Source of the DNA: Scalesia atractyloides
Taxonomy: Eukaryota; Streptophyta; Magnoliopsida; Asterales; Asteraceae
Assembly: GCA_947069175.1 (NCBI GenBank)
Contig: CAMTDV010000017.1
Location: 35,225,126 to 35,289,125, forward strand
Length of the DNA: 64,000 bases
Direction of reading: 5' to 3'
Position numbers and translations under genes: made by a program. Shown here in pieces: positions 47,725 through 59,152 of this stretch. The stretch's first letter is position 1; every line of letters begins with the position of its first letter. The notes beneath the pieces are model-generated. The model searched no databases, was not told the DNA's origin, and saw nothing but the letters and a program-made list of their open reading frames with translations.

Positions 47725-49576
47725 TCATTCATTTATCTCTCGTTCTTTTGGTTTTATCCGTGCTTACCTACGGATTCCAAACCTTTCTTTCAAATCTCTC
47801 GTTCATACCTTCGATTCATGTATGTTTGATCCGTACTCACTTACGTATTGAAAGCTTTCATTCCAATCTTTTATTTTTAATTGTTTAATCCATACTTACT
47901 TACAAATTCAAACTTATCATTCAAATATGTTTGATTCGTATTCACCTACGGATTTAACCCATTCATTCATACTTTCATTAAATATGGAATGCTCTCATTT
48001 TCTCGAGAGTCTTACTACTCCTTTCACCCACACGAGACATGGCCACTTACTTTCCAATTCTACCGGAAATACTTGTGATGATTATCATAGTCTCACGAGT
48101 GTCCTATGCTTCTTGCGCACGGGCCAGACACACAATCCACATACTAGCATCGTGCCTTCATGTAATCATCACTTTATGCCATGAGAAGTGGGTTTCAGTT
48201 CGTGCAACATCTTTAAATCATTACCCTAAAAAAATTATTGTCTTCTGTTTAAGATTTACCCTCCCTCGAGAGATTTTTCCATCACCGGTACCAACATATA
48301 TCAAAATGGTGTACCTGCAATCAGCCTGTCTTATCACATGCCTTGCTATCCGTCTTAGACCGCGTCTGCGGAACGTCCTCATTCTATGTTTACACTCACC
48401 TTACCTACGTATCACAGTTAGTTTCATCATTTATACTTACTTGCATTTCGTTATACCTTCGGGTCTTGATCAAGTCTCGGATTGTACTAGTCACTAATCA
48501 CAAGAGCACACCAGTTTGAGTTCAAGCACTTATGTGACAACTGTGCTTTCCGACATTTGTATTTTATCTGACAATGTATATTCAATAAAAAAAATTTTGT
48601 TACATTTTATGAGTTTTGTATATTTACTTATGGCATTTGTGTATTTTTAATCCTTGTTCAAGTCCGATCTTTTAAACTTTTTCTGGTAGTGTAATCGCAA
48701 AACGAAATCAGTTAAACGCAACGTATAGTCCGGGATAGTGACATAAGCTAAACATACCCTAAATATCCTTTATATAACTTAGAAATAAGTTTTGAAGGGT
48801 TTGGTATGTCAAAAATAAGCTTATTCGATCACAGGGACTATTTACGACAAACTATGAAAGTCTACCGATTATCGTAGCAACGCACACTCCGGAACAAGTT
48901 CACAAGCTTAAAATACCTTAAATAACCTTTACATAACTTATAAATAAGTTTTGAGGACTTTGGTATGGCAAAAACACACTTTTGTAACTTCAAGGGTTAT
49001 TTTGCAAATTTTGCGAAACTATGCCTTTTTGCGTATATCGCTATCCGGAACATGTACGAACATTCAAAAATTTTCTAAACATTAATATATCATATTTTAG
49101 TTATTGGGATGCAAAAATGTCATTCGTTACGCATTTACGGTCATACACGCGTTCGTTACGATTTTCGTCGTAATTAATAGAAAACCGCGACCGTACGACC
49201 AAACGAACCAACATTCGGAATATTTTTTTAGCACATTTCAAGTTCCCTATACTTTATTGTCCTTATAAAGCTTTGAAATGGGGTTAACGGGTGTTAAAAG
49301 TGCCAAAACGCGTCAAAAACAAGTTCAGGAGCCTGTTTTGCCAATTTTTGAAAGTTTATGCCAGCTAAAGGGCTTACGGACCGTAAGCCCAAAGCCCTTA
49401 CGGTCCGTAAGGGACCCCCAGCTCACCAGAAACGTGGCAGCAGCTGAATAACTTCATTTTTGACTCACCATTCGACCTTGCCACCCTTAATTATGCACTT
49501 GACACCTATGGGACACTAATCAAACTTGTGGGTGAGTCATGGAACACTTGTTAATCACCTACAACATTAAGAAAAC

Positions 49577-49584
49577 TATAAATA
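49577..49584 (+). promoter_or_regulatory. TATA box of the solo LTR
   Basis: TATAAATA lies about 160 bp after the TTACGGTCCGTAA palindrome pair, the same layout as in the LTR at 1266. Confidence 0.55.
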
Positions 49585-51230
49585 CTATAGTGTTCTTTAC
49601 ATTTGAACTTTTGCAACCATCTCCTTTGATCCTTTCTGCTACATATCCGAATTTGCAACATCCTTAGAGCTTTCTCTGGTGTTCTTGATCATTCCCTTGT
49701 GTTTGTAAGTGTTCCACTCTTGTCTTGTTCAATTATTATAGCTTAAATAGACTAAAAATCAAACAGTTTGACTTTCTATTTGACTTTTAGTTTTGATCAT
49801 GAATTGATCAAGATAAAGCTCAATTGAATCTTGCAAGATGATGAATCATGGTGGTTATGATCCCTAAAAATCATGCCTACTGATTCCCACATTTTCTAGT
49901 CATTTTGACAAGTCAAAGTTTCGATCAAAATGCGATTTTTACGCATTTTGCAACGGATCTGTTTTCGGGTGTCAAAACAGGTTGTTTTGATACCAAAATA
50001 CTTGTATAAACTTATTAAGACATGTCAAGACATGTCAAATTCATCACTTTCGTTATAGTGCTTGTCTAGAGCCAAAAGTCTAGCGGTTTGACCACCGCTT
50101 TAACTTTCGAATCTGACCCGTTTGGTCGATTTCTAGATCCAATCAAATACACATGTGACCATAAATATATAGGGAATAACCCTCTGAGGTTATACCTTAT
50201 GGTCATGTTGTTTGATTGTGTTATGATAATTAATTGTAGTAATCTTCAAAAATGACCAAAATACCCTTTTTACAAAGAAATCCATTATAAACATATGTAA
50301 CACAAGATTTGACATATATTCTGATCAAAAACATTTTTTAAATATATTTTGGTAATTAAGACACATCATGACACATATCTAACTCTCTGAATGCATAAAT
50401 ACGCAAATGACGTGTTAAAGTGGCTTAAACTACCTTAACGAGTCATAACGGGTCAAAAGCACTTAAAAAACTTTTCCAACTCAGAATATTAACCTATTAA
50501 ACCATATCATATGAGTTCCAACACTCATTTGGTTTATAAAGTCTCATTCTATCCAAATCTTCCGATTCAAGTTCCGATATTTACATGGTTAACCGTTTAT
50601 ATGACACGCTTGATTTCACGGACTCTTGATCTTTGTTTATCTTCTTGAACAAGAATACTTTTGCAATCACATGTGAGTACATAGTCCCCTCTTTTACGTT
50701 TTCAAATGTTTTGGGGTGAAACATATTGTGCCTATATCTACTTTCATGTTTTCATGACATTATACATGCTTGATTATAATGTATATATATATAGTACATG
50801 ATTTTCATTGCATTTTGCTTCATATGTGACCTAGCATATTTAGCACCTTTGTTTTCAAAGACATTTTTGCTATGTATGTTGACCTAGCATACTAGTACAT
50901 GGCTTTCAAAGACATTTTTTGGACATTTTCAAAGACATTTTCAAGACATGCTTACATTGTTAATGACATTTTGGTACGTTGAACTCGACAATGATACATT
51001 CATTAACATTGATCACGCCGACCGGTAGTATGTAATGGTACCATAGGATTGACAATCCCGTTCCCACTTCCTAGATATGTTTGGAAGCGACCTTAAGGAA
51101 TGACAGAATCCGATGAACATTGATAAACCCTTGACCGGACAGGGGTTTATCCGACAGTCAACAAGGCTTGAATGTGTTCGCCAACAATCCATAATATATG
51201 TTTTAACAATAAAGGCAAATGGTTTATAAA

Positions 51231-51421
51231 ACTCGACATTGTTCACTCGGCATTGGTTTACTCGACATTGGTTTACATGACATTGTTTACTCGACATTGG
51301 TTTACATGACATTGTTTACTCGACATTGGTTTACTCAACATTGGTTTACATGACATTGTTTACTCGACATTGGTTTACTCGACATTGGTTTACATGACAT
51401 TTGTTACTCGACATTGGTTTA
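51231..51421. repeat. Minisatellite in the solo LTR
   Basis: ACTCGACATTGGTTT and ACATGACATTG units alternate about ten times. The open frame over it is a product of the repeat. Confidence 0.8.
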
Positions 51422-52106
51422 TGGTGAATGACTTAAATAGCGTGACGTGTGTAATATGATAAAAGCATGGTGGATACGCCGATGGTGCTTCCTATATATA
51501 AGTGCTTTTATTATCTTACATACTGTGACGTTATCTAAATCATTTTAAACAAAATACAAGACATGACATATCTTATACATAACATGACATTTTTATACGA
51601 GACAAAACTTACTTTTGATTATCTATTTAACCATGCATCATTTATTTTATATCCTATTGATTTTCATATGGTTCTTATAAAAGAAACTTTTTATGGTTCA
51701 TTGCGACTTTTGTACTACTTTAAACTTTTCTTAAAATAATCAAAGCCATGAAGCATCAACACAAAACCTATGTACTCGCCGGCATTATTTTGCTGACTTT
51801 ATTTTCATATATGTTTCAGGTGCAAATGTTTGATGTCAAGCTGGCTACACTTAGGGCCCACTGGGCCTTAGTGACTATAAAATCATAATAATAGCTTAAC
51901 TTTTGTTATATTTCCGTTTTTATCCAAGACGATGTAAACAATATTAATTAATGAAACTTAACTTATGTGCCATGGTTATTGAAACAATAATTCTGTTACA
52001 ACACTCTCCGATGTTTCCGCCACGGTTTGTTGTTTTACATGGTCGGGGTGTGACAACTTACCTCTTTGTACTTAATTTCACTAAAACCAGGGCTCTAATA
52101 CTAACT

Positions 52107-52275
52107 TGTAAGACCATCAACTTGGTTTAACTGAAAACACGTAGCAGACATGCGAACCATAAAATTTCATTCATTTTAAATGGTTCTTAAGTATTTTAGA
52201 ACTTTTATAATGAAAGAAATTTATGGTTCGCATTTCTGTTGTGTGTTTTTAGTTAACCAAGTTGAGGGTCTTACA
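52107..52275. repeat. Fold-back of an LTR terminus, copy B
   Basis: Same structure as 35297-35467, with TGTAAGACC and GGGTCTTACA ends. Both copies share the flanks, so it existed before the segmental duplication. Confidence 0.8.
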
Positions 52276-53216
52276 CAATAGGTTTTTTTCTAGGGCTCGG
52301 CTTCAAAACATTTTTTATGATTTCTCTTTGTTTTTGAAGGGCACTCACGTTGGTTGAATCATGTCGGGTCGCATTTCGGGTATTGGTTGTTATTAGAATT
52401 TGGTTATGAGTTAGGAGTATTGGGTTGTTAAAAAAAATTGGCTCACAGTTGTGTTTCAGCTTAAGAGGATATGATAACATCAGGTGGTTGGGTCGATAAC
52501 AACTAGTGAAAAGGTTTAAAGCGAAAAGGTAAGTGTTGCTTGGGTTGTTCGGGATGTTCGCTCACTTTGGTTTCAACAATACAGGTTAGTCGGGTCAAAC
52601 GCTCCAAGGATATATGATTTTTTTGTATAAATTTTTAAAAAATACATAAAAGATGATGAAGTAGAAAATGTGGTTTCAAAGTTGTGGGGTAAAGTATATA
52701 GAATTTGTTTGTATATATACGGTTAATTTAGATTTTTTTTTAATTTTGTATATTATACCAAACAATCATATGACCGTCAGGCAACAACCAATACCACCTT
52801 CTCTCTCTGTCACCCCGTTAGAAGATTCATGCCTTCCCTTTTTACGAACGGTCACGCACCATGGGGAGGTGTTTCACATTGCGGTCACGACCTGGGGCTG
52901 CCACCTTAACCGAAACGTGAGACCATAACACTTGGTCTAAACTCTTCAAGTTGATTTTTTTTCAGCTTATAATACAAAAATTGCCTCTTCTAACTCGGCA
53001 ATAGGGCATGTTAAGTAATCCTAACCCCAAACTCAATTAAATAAACTTCCCCCAAACCCCTCTTAGAATCTGTTGAGTTTCAATCAGGTAATTACCTGTT
53101 GGGTATACCCACGGGTTTCAAGTAAACCCATAACTTTAAAAAAGTTACACGTCAGGTATACCTAACCCAAAACCCATCGGGTATCTTTTGGGTAATTACT
53201 AATAAGTCACGTTTAA
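52276..53216. other. Intergenic DNA matching copy A
   Basis: No gene is seen. It aligns with 35468-36420. Confidence 0.5.
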
Positions 53217-53238
53217 GAGGGGTTTGGGGTAATTACCC

Positions 53239-53477
53239 AAAACCCTAAACCTAAACCTCCCACCCGTACCCTTAAAAAGAACCTAACCCCAACCCTCCAC
53301 CTGCAACCCCCAAAAACCTAAATCCCCCTCCCCCCACACCCAAAAGCCTAATCCTAATCCTAAATCCTAAACCCTTAAAAACCTAATCCTAAAAGCTAAA
53401 CTAAACTCAAAAGCTAAATGTAAGCATATAATGCACATGTGCAGTATAAGTTTTTTTTTTTTTTTTTTTTTTTTTTT
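53239..53477. repeat. Degenerate telomere-like tract and poly-T run
   Basis: CCCTAAACCTAAACC and CCTAATCCTAAATCCTAAAC variants fill about 53239-53400, and 27 T residues lie at 53451-53477. Copy A lacks this stretch. Confidence 0.7.
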
Positions 53478-54540
53478 GAAAAAAGGTTTGTTCATACATA
53501 AAAAGTAGTGATTTTTTATAAAAGAAAAAAATTGTAAAAATAAAAAATAAAAAAAATTGGTATGTTTTATAGGCTTTTTATTTAGTTTTTTAGTTTTCTC
53601 ATTTATATGTAGTTTTCTCATAATTTTCTCCCTATAAATAAAATACCAAAATGTATATAAAAAATTACTCAAATTAATAGATGACAAAAATAGGTATGCC
53701 AATAATTAATATATCATATATACATATTAAAAAACATAGTAAATTATATCAGGTATACAATCAGGAAAACTGGTACACTTTATCAATTAAACGAGTATAT
53801 CATCAAATCCCAAACCTGTAAAAAAGTAAACACTAATAACTAACTGGTGTAAACAAAAATAAGTTGAGTTTGAAGCCTAAATAACTAATTGGTGTTTAGT
53901 CAATCAATTATATGTGGCCCGGGAAACATTAGGATCTATATATTTATCATCTATATGTTCAGAGGAAACTGCATGTTCAATGGAAAAAAAAATACCAAAA
54001 TAAAAACTATTTTGTGTTCCTCTAATCACACTTTATAAATCCTGTAATCACAAAAGAAGTTCAATCATGCAAATCAATCCACTAATATACAACTTAATTA
54101 ACCCTACTCTTATAAGTTACATTATGGATCATCTCAAAATCACTCTAGCGATAACAAGATTTATCCAAGAACGACCATCACCGAAATATCAACTTATAAG
54201 TTAAATCACCCTAATCAAAAGTATTTAATTCAAAACACAACTAAAAAACTAACAATGATTACAAATATATAATACCATTTTCAAGAAAACAAAATTAAGT
54301 TAATGTGATGTTAGACTACTCATATGCTAATGGTTATGAAGTCTAGTAGTAACCCTTCCATCATTTAACCATCACAACAACAAACAAACAAAAAAACCAT
54401 ATATATTAAAACACATCAAGAAAAGAAAACATAATATATTAAAACATAACAAAATTTAACATTTCATTACAATGCATCCTCATAAACCAAATCCACCACA
54501 TAAAATTTATTACTCAAAACAAATCTATGAAAAAACAAAG
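53478..54540. other. Intergenic DNA 3' of ferredoxin copy B
   Basis: No gene is seen. It matches copy A from about 53630 on. The bases just below 54541 should be the 3' UTR. Confidence 0.45.
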
Positions 54541-54978
54541 TTAACCAACGAGCTCCTCCTCCTTGTGGGTCTCAATAACAACATCACTAGTTGGATAAGC
54601 CATACAAGTGAGCACCCACCCAGCTCCAATCTGGTCATCATCAAGATAACTCTGGTCAGACTGGTCAACAGTGCCGGAGATAACTTTTCCGGCGCATGAG
54701 GAACAAGAACCGGCCCTGCATGAGTACGGTAAATCAACACCAGCTTCTTCACAATGGTCAAGGATGTAGGTGTCATCAGGGCAGTCGAACTCAGTCTTTC
54801 CTTCTGGTGTGATCAGGGTGACCTTGAAGCTGGCCATCATGGTCACTCCACCGCGGTTAGAGGGCTTGAGGCCGAACATGACGGATGGTTTGATTGAGGA
54901 GATGGTGGTGGTGGGTTGGGGGCGGAGGAAGGAGGTGTTGGCCATGGTGCCGGTGAGGGTGCTGGTTGCGGCTGCCAT
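54541..54978 (-). CDS. Chloroplast ferredoxin, plant-type [2Fe-2S]
   Basis: This single-exon gene encodes 145 residues. Residues 1-48 are rich in Ser and Thr and end ...VTMM, a typical chloroplast transit peptide. The mature part starts ASFKVTLITPEG and is 97 residues long. Its cluster ligands are C87, C92, C95 and C125, which are positions 39, 44, 47 and 77 of the mature protein, exactly as in the family, and it ends in the acidic EEELVG. Ferredoxin takes electrons from photosystem I and passes them to FNR and other stromal enzymes. Leaf-type (FedA/PETF-like) is likely from the sequence, but no paralog number can be given. A G-box lies about 105 bp upstream. The start Met is the first one that gives the transit peptide. 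Confidence 0.96.
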   Translation of the reverse strand: MAAATSTLTGTMANTSFLRPQPTTTISSIKPSVMFGLKPSNRGGVTMMASFKVTLITPEGKTEFDCPDDTYILDHCEEAGVDLPYSCRAGSCSSCAGKVISGTVDQSDQSYLDDDQIGAGWVLTCMAYPTSDVVIETHKEEELVG

Positions 54979-55081
54979 GGTGGTGATTGGAGAGGAGTGA
55001 GGGAGGAGAGGTGGTTAGATATGAAGTGAGGATGAGGAAGGGGCTTGTGGAAATAGTGTGTTCTATGGATTAGATATCTGC

Positions 55082-55087
55082 CACGTG
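55082..55087. promoter_or_regulatory. G-box upstream of ferredoxin copy B
   Basis: CACGTG lies within TGCCACGTGGCA, identical to copy A. It is a likely light-response element. No TATA box was assigned. Confidence 0.6.
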
Positions 55088-55099
55088 GCAGAATGTTGT

Positions 55100-56064
55100 G
55101 GTGTGTGTTATCATCTTGTTATCTTACCACCATTCGTCTATTTATCACAATTTTTTGTTATATTTGGTTGATTGGGATATATGGGTTGGTACTTGATATA
55201 TTTGATTGTGGCCTTTCATTTTATAAGTTATGTATTGTTGTAGTTATTGTCAATTTTAGTAAACTTTTTTTTGTAAAACTACTACTTGTGTCTTGTAACG
55301 GTGGTATCTATACGGTACTGATACACGGTGTATTTGTTAGAAAAGAAAAAAAAATGTATTGAAGTTTATGGACTATATGATAACTTAGTATTTTAACTCA
55401 CGTGTTAAGACGATATTAATACAGTACTGACACACAATTAGTCATTAAAGAAGAGAAAATTAATTTTATTGAAGTTAAGGGGTATCATAAGAACTTTATT
55501 AAAGTTCTGGTGCATCAATATGTGAATGGTCAACCTTATGTACATGCAAAAGCCAGTTGGTTTAAAGATAGTGTCACAAAAATTAACGTCAAATCGTAGA
55601 ACAAAAAATTGACATGCATATTATTATAAAGTTAAAAAAGAGAAACAAAGGAAGCTGAAACCTTTATTAGAGTAGAAGGACTAAACATGTTATTAGTATA
55701 GAGGGACAAAAACTATGTTTTGATTAAACTTTATTAAAGTAAAGAAATTAAACATGTATACTATTACATTTAAAAGGGAAAACAAAGGAATTTAAAAACT
55801 TTATTAAAGGAGAGGGGCAAAACATGTTATTAGCAAAGTTGATGGGTTAATAAAGCTAAAAAGAAAAACATCAGAATTTCCAAACTTTATTAAGTAGATG
55901 AGCTAAACATGTTATTAACAAAGTTAAGAATTAATTTCACTAAAAGTTAAAAGAGTTTTTAAGAAAAAAAATAAAGGAAGGCTCTCACGTGGCGACGTTT
56001 TATTGACCAGAGTGAACAATGGCAGAATTCAAACATGTGGTGTGACATAATTTTTTATTTGTAC
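55100..56064. other. Distal promoter side and downstream noncoding DNA
   Basis: No gene is seen. Up to about 55920 it matches copy A; 55930-56064 is unique. Confidence 0.45.
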
Positions 56065-57189
56065 TGTAACACTCTAACCTGTTTTCGTCGATATTTTAGT
56101 CATTCGGATCTTTAGGTCCTAGTTTATTTTTTTTAACATAAAATTTGCACGTCTAAGTTATCATTATAACCCAAACGAGCCGACATAATTGATTATTACA
56201 CTTAATTTGCAGTTTAAAATAATAAATTTTTAGACTCGAAAGCTCTGTCATGCATGTCATGCTTCTGATCATGTTTCTCCCTTCCCGTGAACGTCTCCAA
56301 TGAGATAGCGGTTTAATAGTGTTCGGTTCTTCCCATTCTTGGTCGTCCGTCTGGTCCCACCTTGAGATACCTATTATTTAAAACCAATCAAACGGTTAAT
56401 AGTTAAAGGGTTTAAACGAAACGGATCCACCCGATAACGAAAACATTTTTTATTATTTTATTCTATTTCTACAACAATGTAGAATAGTAAAAACGTATTT
56501 TATTTTCAGCACCCTTACCCGGGCGGGTCAGGTTTTCACCTGGCCGTGTCAGTTGAAACGTGTTTTCTTTTTAGCAACCTGACCCAGGCGGGTCAGGTTT
56601 CCACCCGGCCGTGTCAGCTGAAACATGTTTTCTTTTCACCCAATTCACCTCAAATTCGGTACAAACCCAATTTATTCACTTAGGGTTTTATTCTTTAAGA
56701 TTTTTAAACTACGGCCCACTACCCGGACCCGTAAATCTTGAGTTCATCACTCCTAATATTCGTTTTTAGGTTTATTACCCATTTGACTTGTTATGAGACT
56801 TTGAGTGTTTTAACTCAAGTCTTCTACATCCCTATAAAATCTTTTCATTATTTTTCCCAACCATAACCAAGGTCGTGGTTTGTTTTTCTTAGGCAAAAAC
56901 TTAATGATCCAATAGATTTATTATATCCCTAAGGACATAAAAGTTCTAATGGTTTAGTAGTTTAAACCTATTTAGCCATAATTTCGCATCATAGACTTGT
57001 TATTGGATCTAAAGACCGTTTTACCCAAATACTAGATATATCTCACTTGATTTAATCTATTACCTAAATTCTATTTATGACAATGGCATTCTTGGTTTGT
57101 TTTTATCATATAGTATGTTTACTTTATTGAATGCAATGAGAACTTATCTAAGATCACACCTCGCGCTTCCGATACGAGCGAGTGTGACA
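56065..57189 (+). mobile_element. Gypsy solo LTR, about 1.1 kb
   Basis: It starts TGTAACACTC and ends GAGTGTGACA. Paired GGCGGGTCAGG..GGCCGTGTCAG blocks (about 56520-56560 and 56585-56625) precede a TATA-like TATAAAAT near 56833. The flanks TGTAC and GTTAC are not a clean target duplication. Confidence 0.6.
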
Positions 57190-57276
57190 GTTACAACATG
57201 ACTATATGGTTTGTAACTTGTAACCTTATATTTCTGTGCTTGCACAACTTATATATGGTTAAACTAGGTTAAAACT

Positions 57277-58060
57277 GTCACACCCGCTCGTGGAGAAAGC
57301 GCGGGTGTGAACTTAGATTAGTTTTCTTTGCATCCGATAAAGTAAACATACTACATGATATAAAAAAAAGATATGATGCCCATCCATATATTGTTTAAAA
57401 ACAATTTACAAAGTCAAAGTATTTGTTCATGAAACGTAACCCAAAAGTTTCAAGTTCAACAAGTGACTTTTACACAAAATATTGTTTGTATAAATCAAGG
57501 TTTTGCATCCTATATTTTGCGCGAGGGAAATATATGAACCAAACCCTTCAAAAGATGGCATCGGCGTGTGTCCTTGCACTTTGTCTTCAACCGTGCAAAG
57601 TCCACTTACTTTCCTGAAATACATGTAAGTTTGAAAAGTCAACATAAAGTTGATGAATTCATGTGTTTTGTATTGTATCAAATGAGTCTTTAAAACATTT
57701 GAAAATCTTGTATTGAAAACCCGGTATGTAAAGCATCTATAAAATCCGATGAACATTAATGTTTTGCAAGGACATTAATATGTGTGACGACATAGGCAGC
57801 AACCAAACCTAAAACCTAAACGATGTATGCCGATTCTCCCCGACTTGGGACACAAAAGCACTCCAACGGGGTCTCACATACTAGGAGTGGAGCTCGCCAA
57901 AACTCAATAGATCTACCACTTTCGTTCCTCGGTCTATATGTGTGATTAATGGCTACTTGTTTATTCTACCTATGTGCACATAATCTATAAGTATTTCATC
58001 CCCTAGCTTATCATACCATTTGTAACATGTATCTCCCCGTATTTTGGAAACATAAAAATA
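57277..58060 (-). mobile_element. Inverted LTR fragment
   Basis: Its first ~90 bases (TGTCACACCCGCTCG...) are the inverse of the end of the solo LTR at 57090-57189. The remainder is LTR-like noncoding DNA with an uncertain right end. Short frames here are not genes. Confidence 0.4.
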
Positions 58061-58309
58061 TATCTGGAAGAGGGGACATGAACTCAAGTTTGCTTCCGTG
58101 CAAATAGCTTATCGTTAAGACGCTTAGGTCCATAGTTTTGATCATGTACAAGTCTTTTATCATGAATCTTGTTTGTTTTAGACTTGCCTTTGTTTTTGTG
58201 TTTGAAAACCCGTGTTTGTTTTGGACTCGTTGGTAGTTGATTATCCATGTGTTTATTGTTTAATGTATCTACATACATTGTATTCTTTGTTCGCGTATGA
58301 TAATCTTAT

Positions 58310-58675
58310 TTTATGGTCTTCAAAGCACCAACCGACTGTTTCTAGATCCAGTGCAGAGGCGGACTACAGTGGTAGCAAATGTTGTGGCAGAAGCCACCTG
58401 GGTTTGGAACTTGTAACTTGAATTGCATGCTCCCTTGCATGAGGCTTCAGTTGTTTTCTGTGATAATGTGTCAGCCGTTTATTTATCCGACAATCCGGTA
58501 CAACATCAGCAGACCAAGCATATTGAAATCATCATACATTTTGTACGTGACGTATGGGTCATATCCAGTTCTTCATGAACCCTCGTCTCTTCAGTATGCA
58601 AACATTTTCACGAAAGGGTTATCTAGGCTTGAGCGTTTGTCCTCCTCCCGCTCAAACTGCAAGGCGTCTTAGCCG
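58310..58675 (+). pseudogene. Ty1/copia RNase H remnant
   Basis: Frame-shifting translation shows WSSKHQPTVSRSSAEADY, a degraded CDN-AVYLSDNP segment, HIEIIIHFVRD, and SLQYANIFTKGLS, the end of a copia RNase H. It lies in at least three frames and is clearly dead. The following bases may be LTR. Confidence 0.8.
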
Positions 58676-59152
58676 ATTATATTTATTATGAGATTATTAT
58701 TATTGTATTTATTCCCATGTATATCTCTAATTTAGTCATGTATATCGGTTCCTTTATTTACGTTGTACCAGTCCCTATATAAAGGGCTTTTTATTATCAA
58801 CAAGATACACAGATTATATGCCATAAACATCTTTTAGTATTATAGTCCTTATTTAGCATGTAACGGACACATTTGAGCAAAACCGATCATATAGAAGCCG
58901 GATCAACCCAAATGATGGAAGTTTATTTTCTGAAATGACTGATGAATAAGAATACAATAGATGTATATAACAAGTTTTTTCTTAAGAACCTGCTAAATTA
59001 ACAGTCTTGCATTTCTCTAAACCTTTCTTCTACATATTCCTCAAAAGTTACAAATAATAACAAGCCCCTCAACCCTCCTTTTAAATCTTTCATTTGGTAT
59101 CAACAAAACAAGCTACAAAACCTCGGAGACCACAGTGGGGCCGTTATGAGCC
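58676..59152 (-). other. Possible copia LTR debris and 3' flank of the TM9SF gene
   Basis: No gene is seen. The part nearest 59152 should be 3' UTR of the minus-strand gene. Confidence 0.4.

Larger units (their letters stand above)
48533..52055 (+). mobile_element. 3.5-kb gypsy solo LTR with intact target duplication
   Basis: It runs TGTGACAACTG ... GGGGTGTGACA, flanked by ACTTA on both sides (48528-48532 and 52056-52060). Copy A carries the empty site (GTACTTACCTC near 35248). Paired palindromes (49370-49390 and 49395-49413) precede a TATA box at 49577. No gag or pol is present, so this is a solo LTR left by recombination. Confidence 0.9.
47726..55930. repeat. Tandem segmental duplication, copy B
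   Basis: It matches copy A in the same orientation: 47726-48532 and 52056-52275 match 34411-35467, 52276-53216 matches 35468-36420, 53630-55230 matches 36440-38336, and 55210-55920 matches 45945-46650. Breaks are explained by the solo LTR, the telomere-like insertion and the copy-A insertions. Confidence 0.85.

Noticed and set aside
51013..51312. Cys-rich small protein
   Set aside because: The Cys/Asn repeats come from the minisatellite in the solo LTR.
51231..51421. CRISPR-like array
   Set aside because: Repeats are short and alternate directly with one another, without unique spacers; this is a plant minisatellite.
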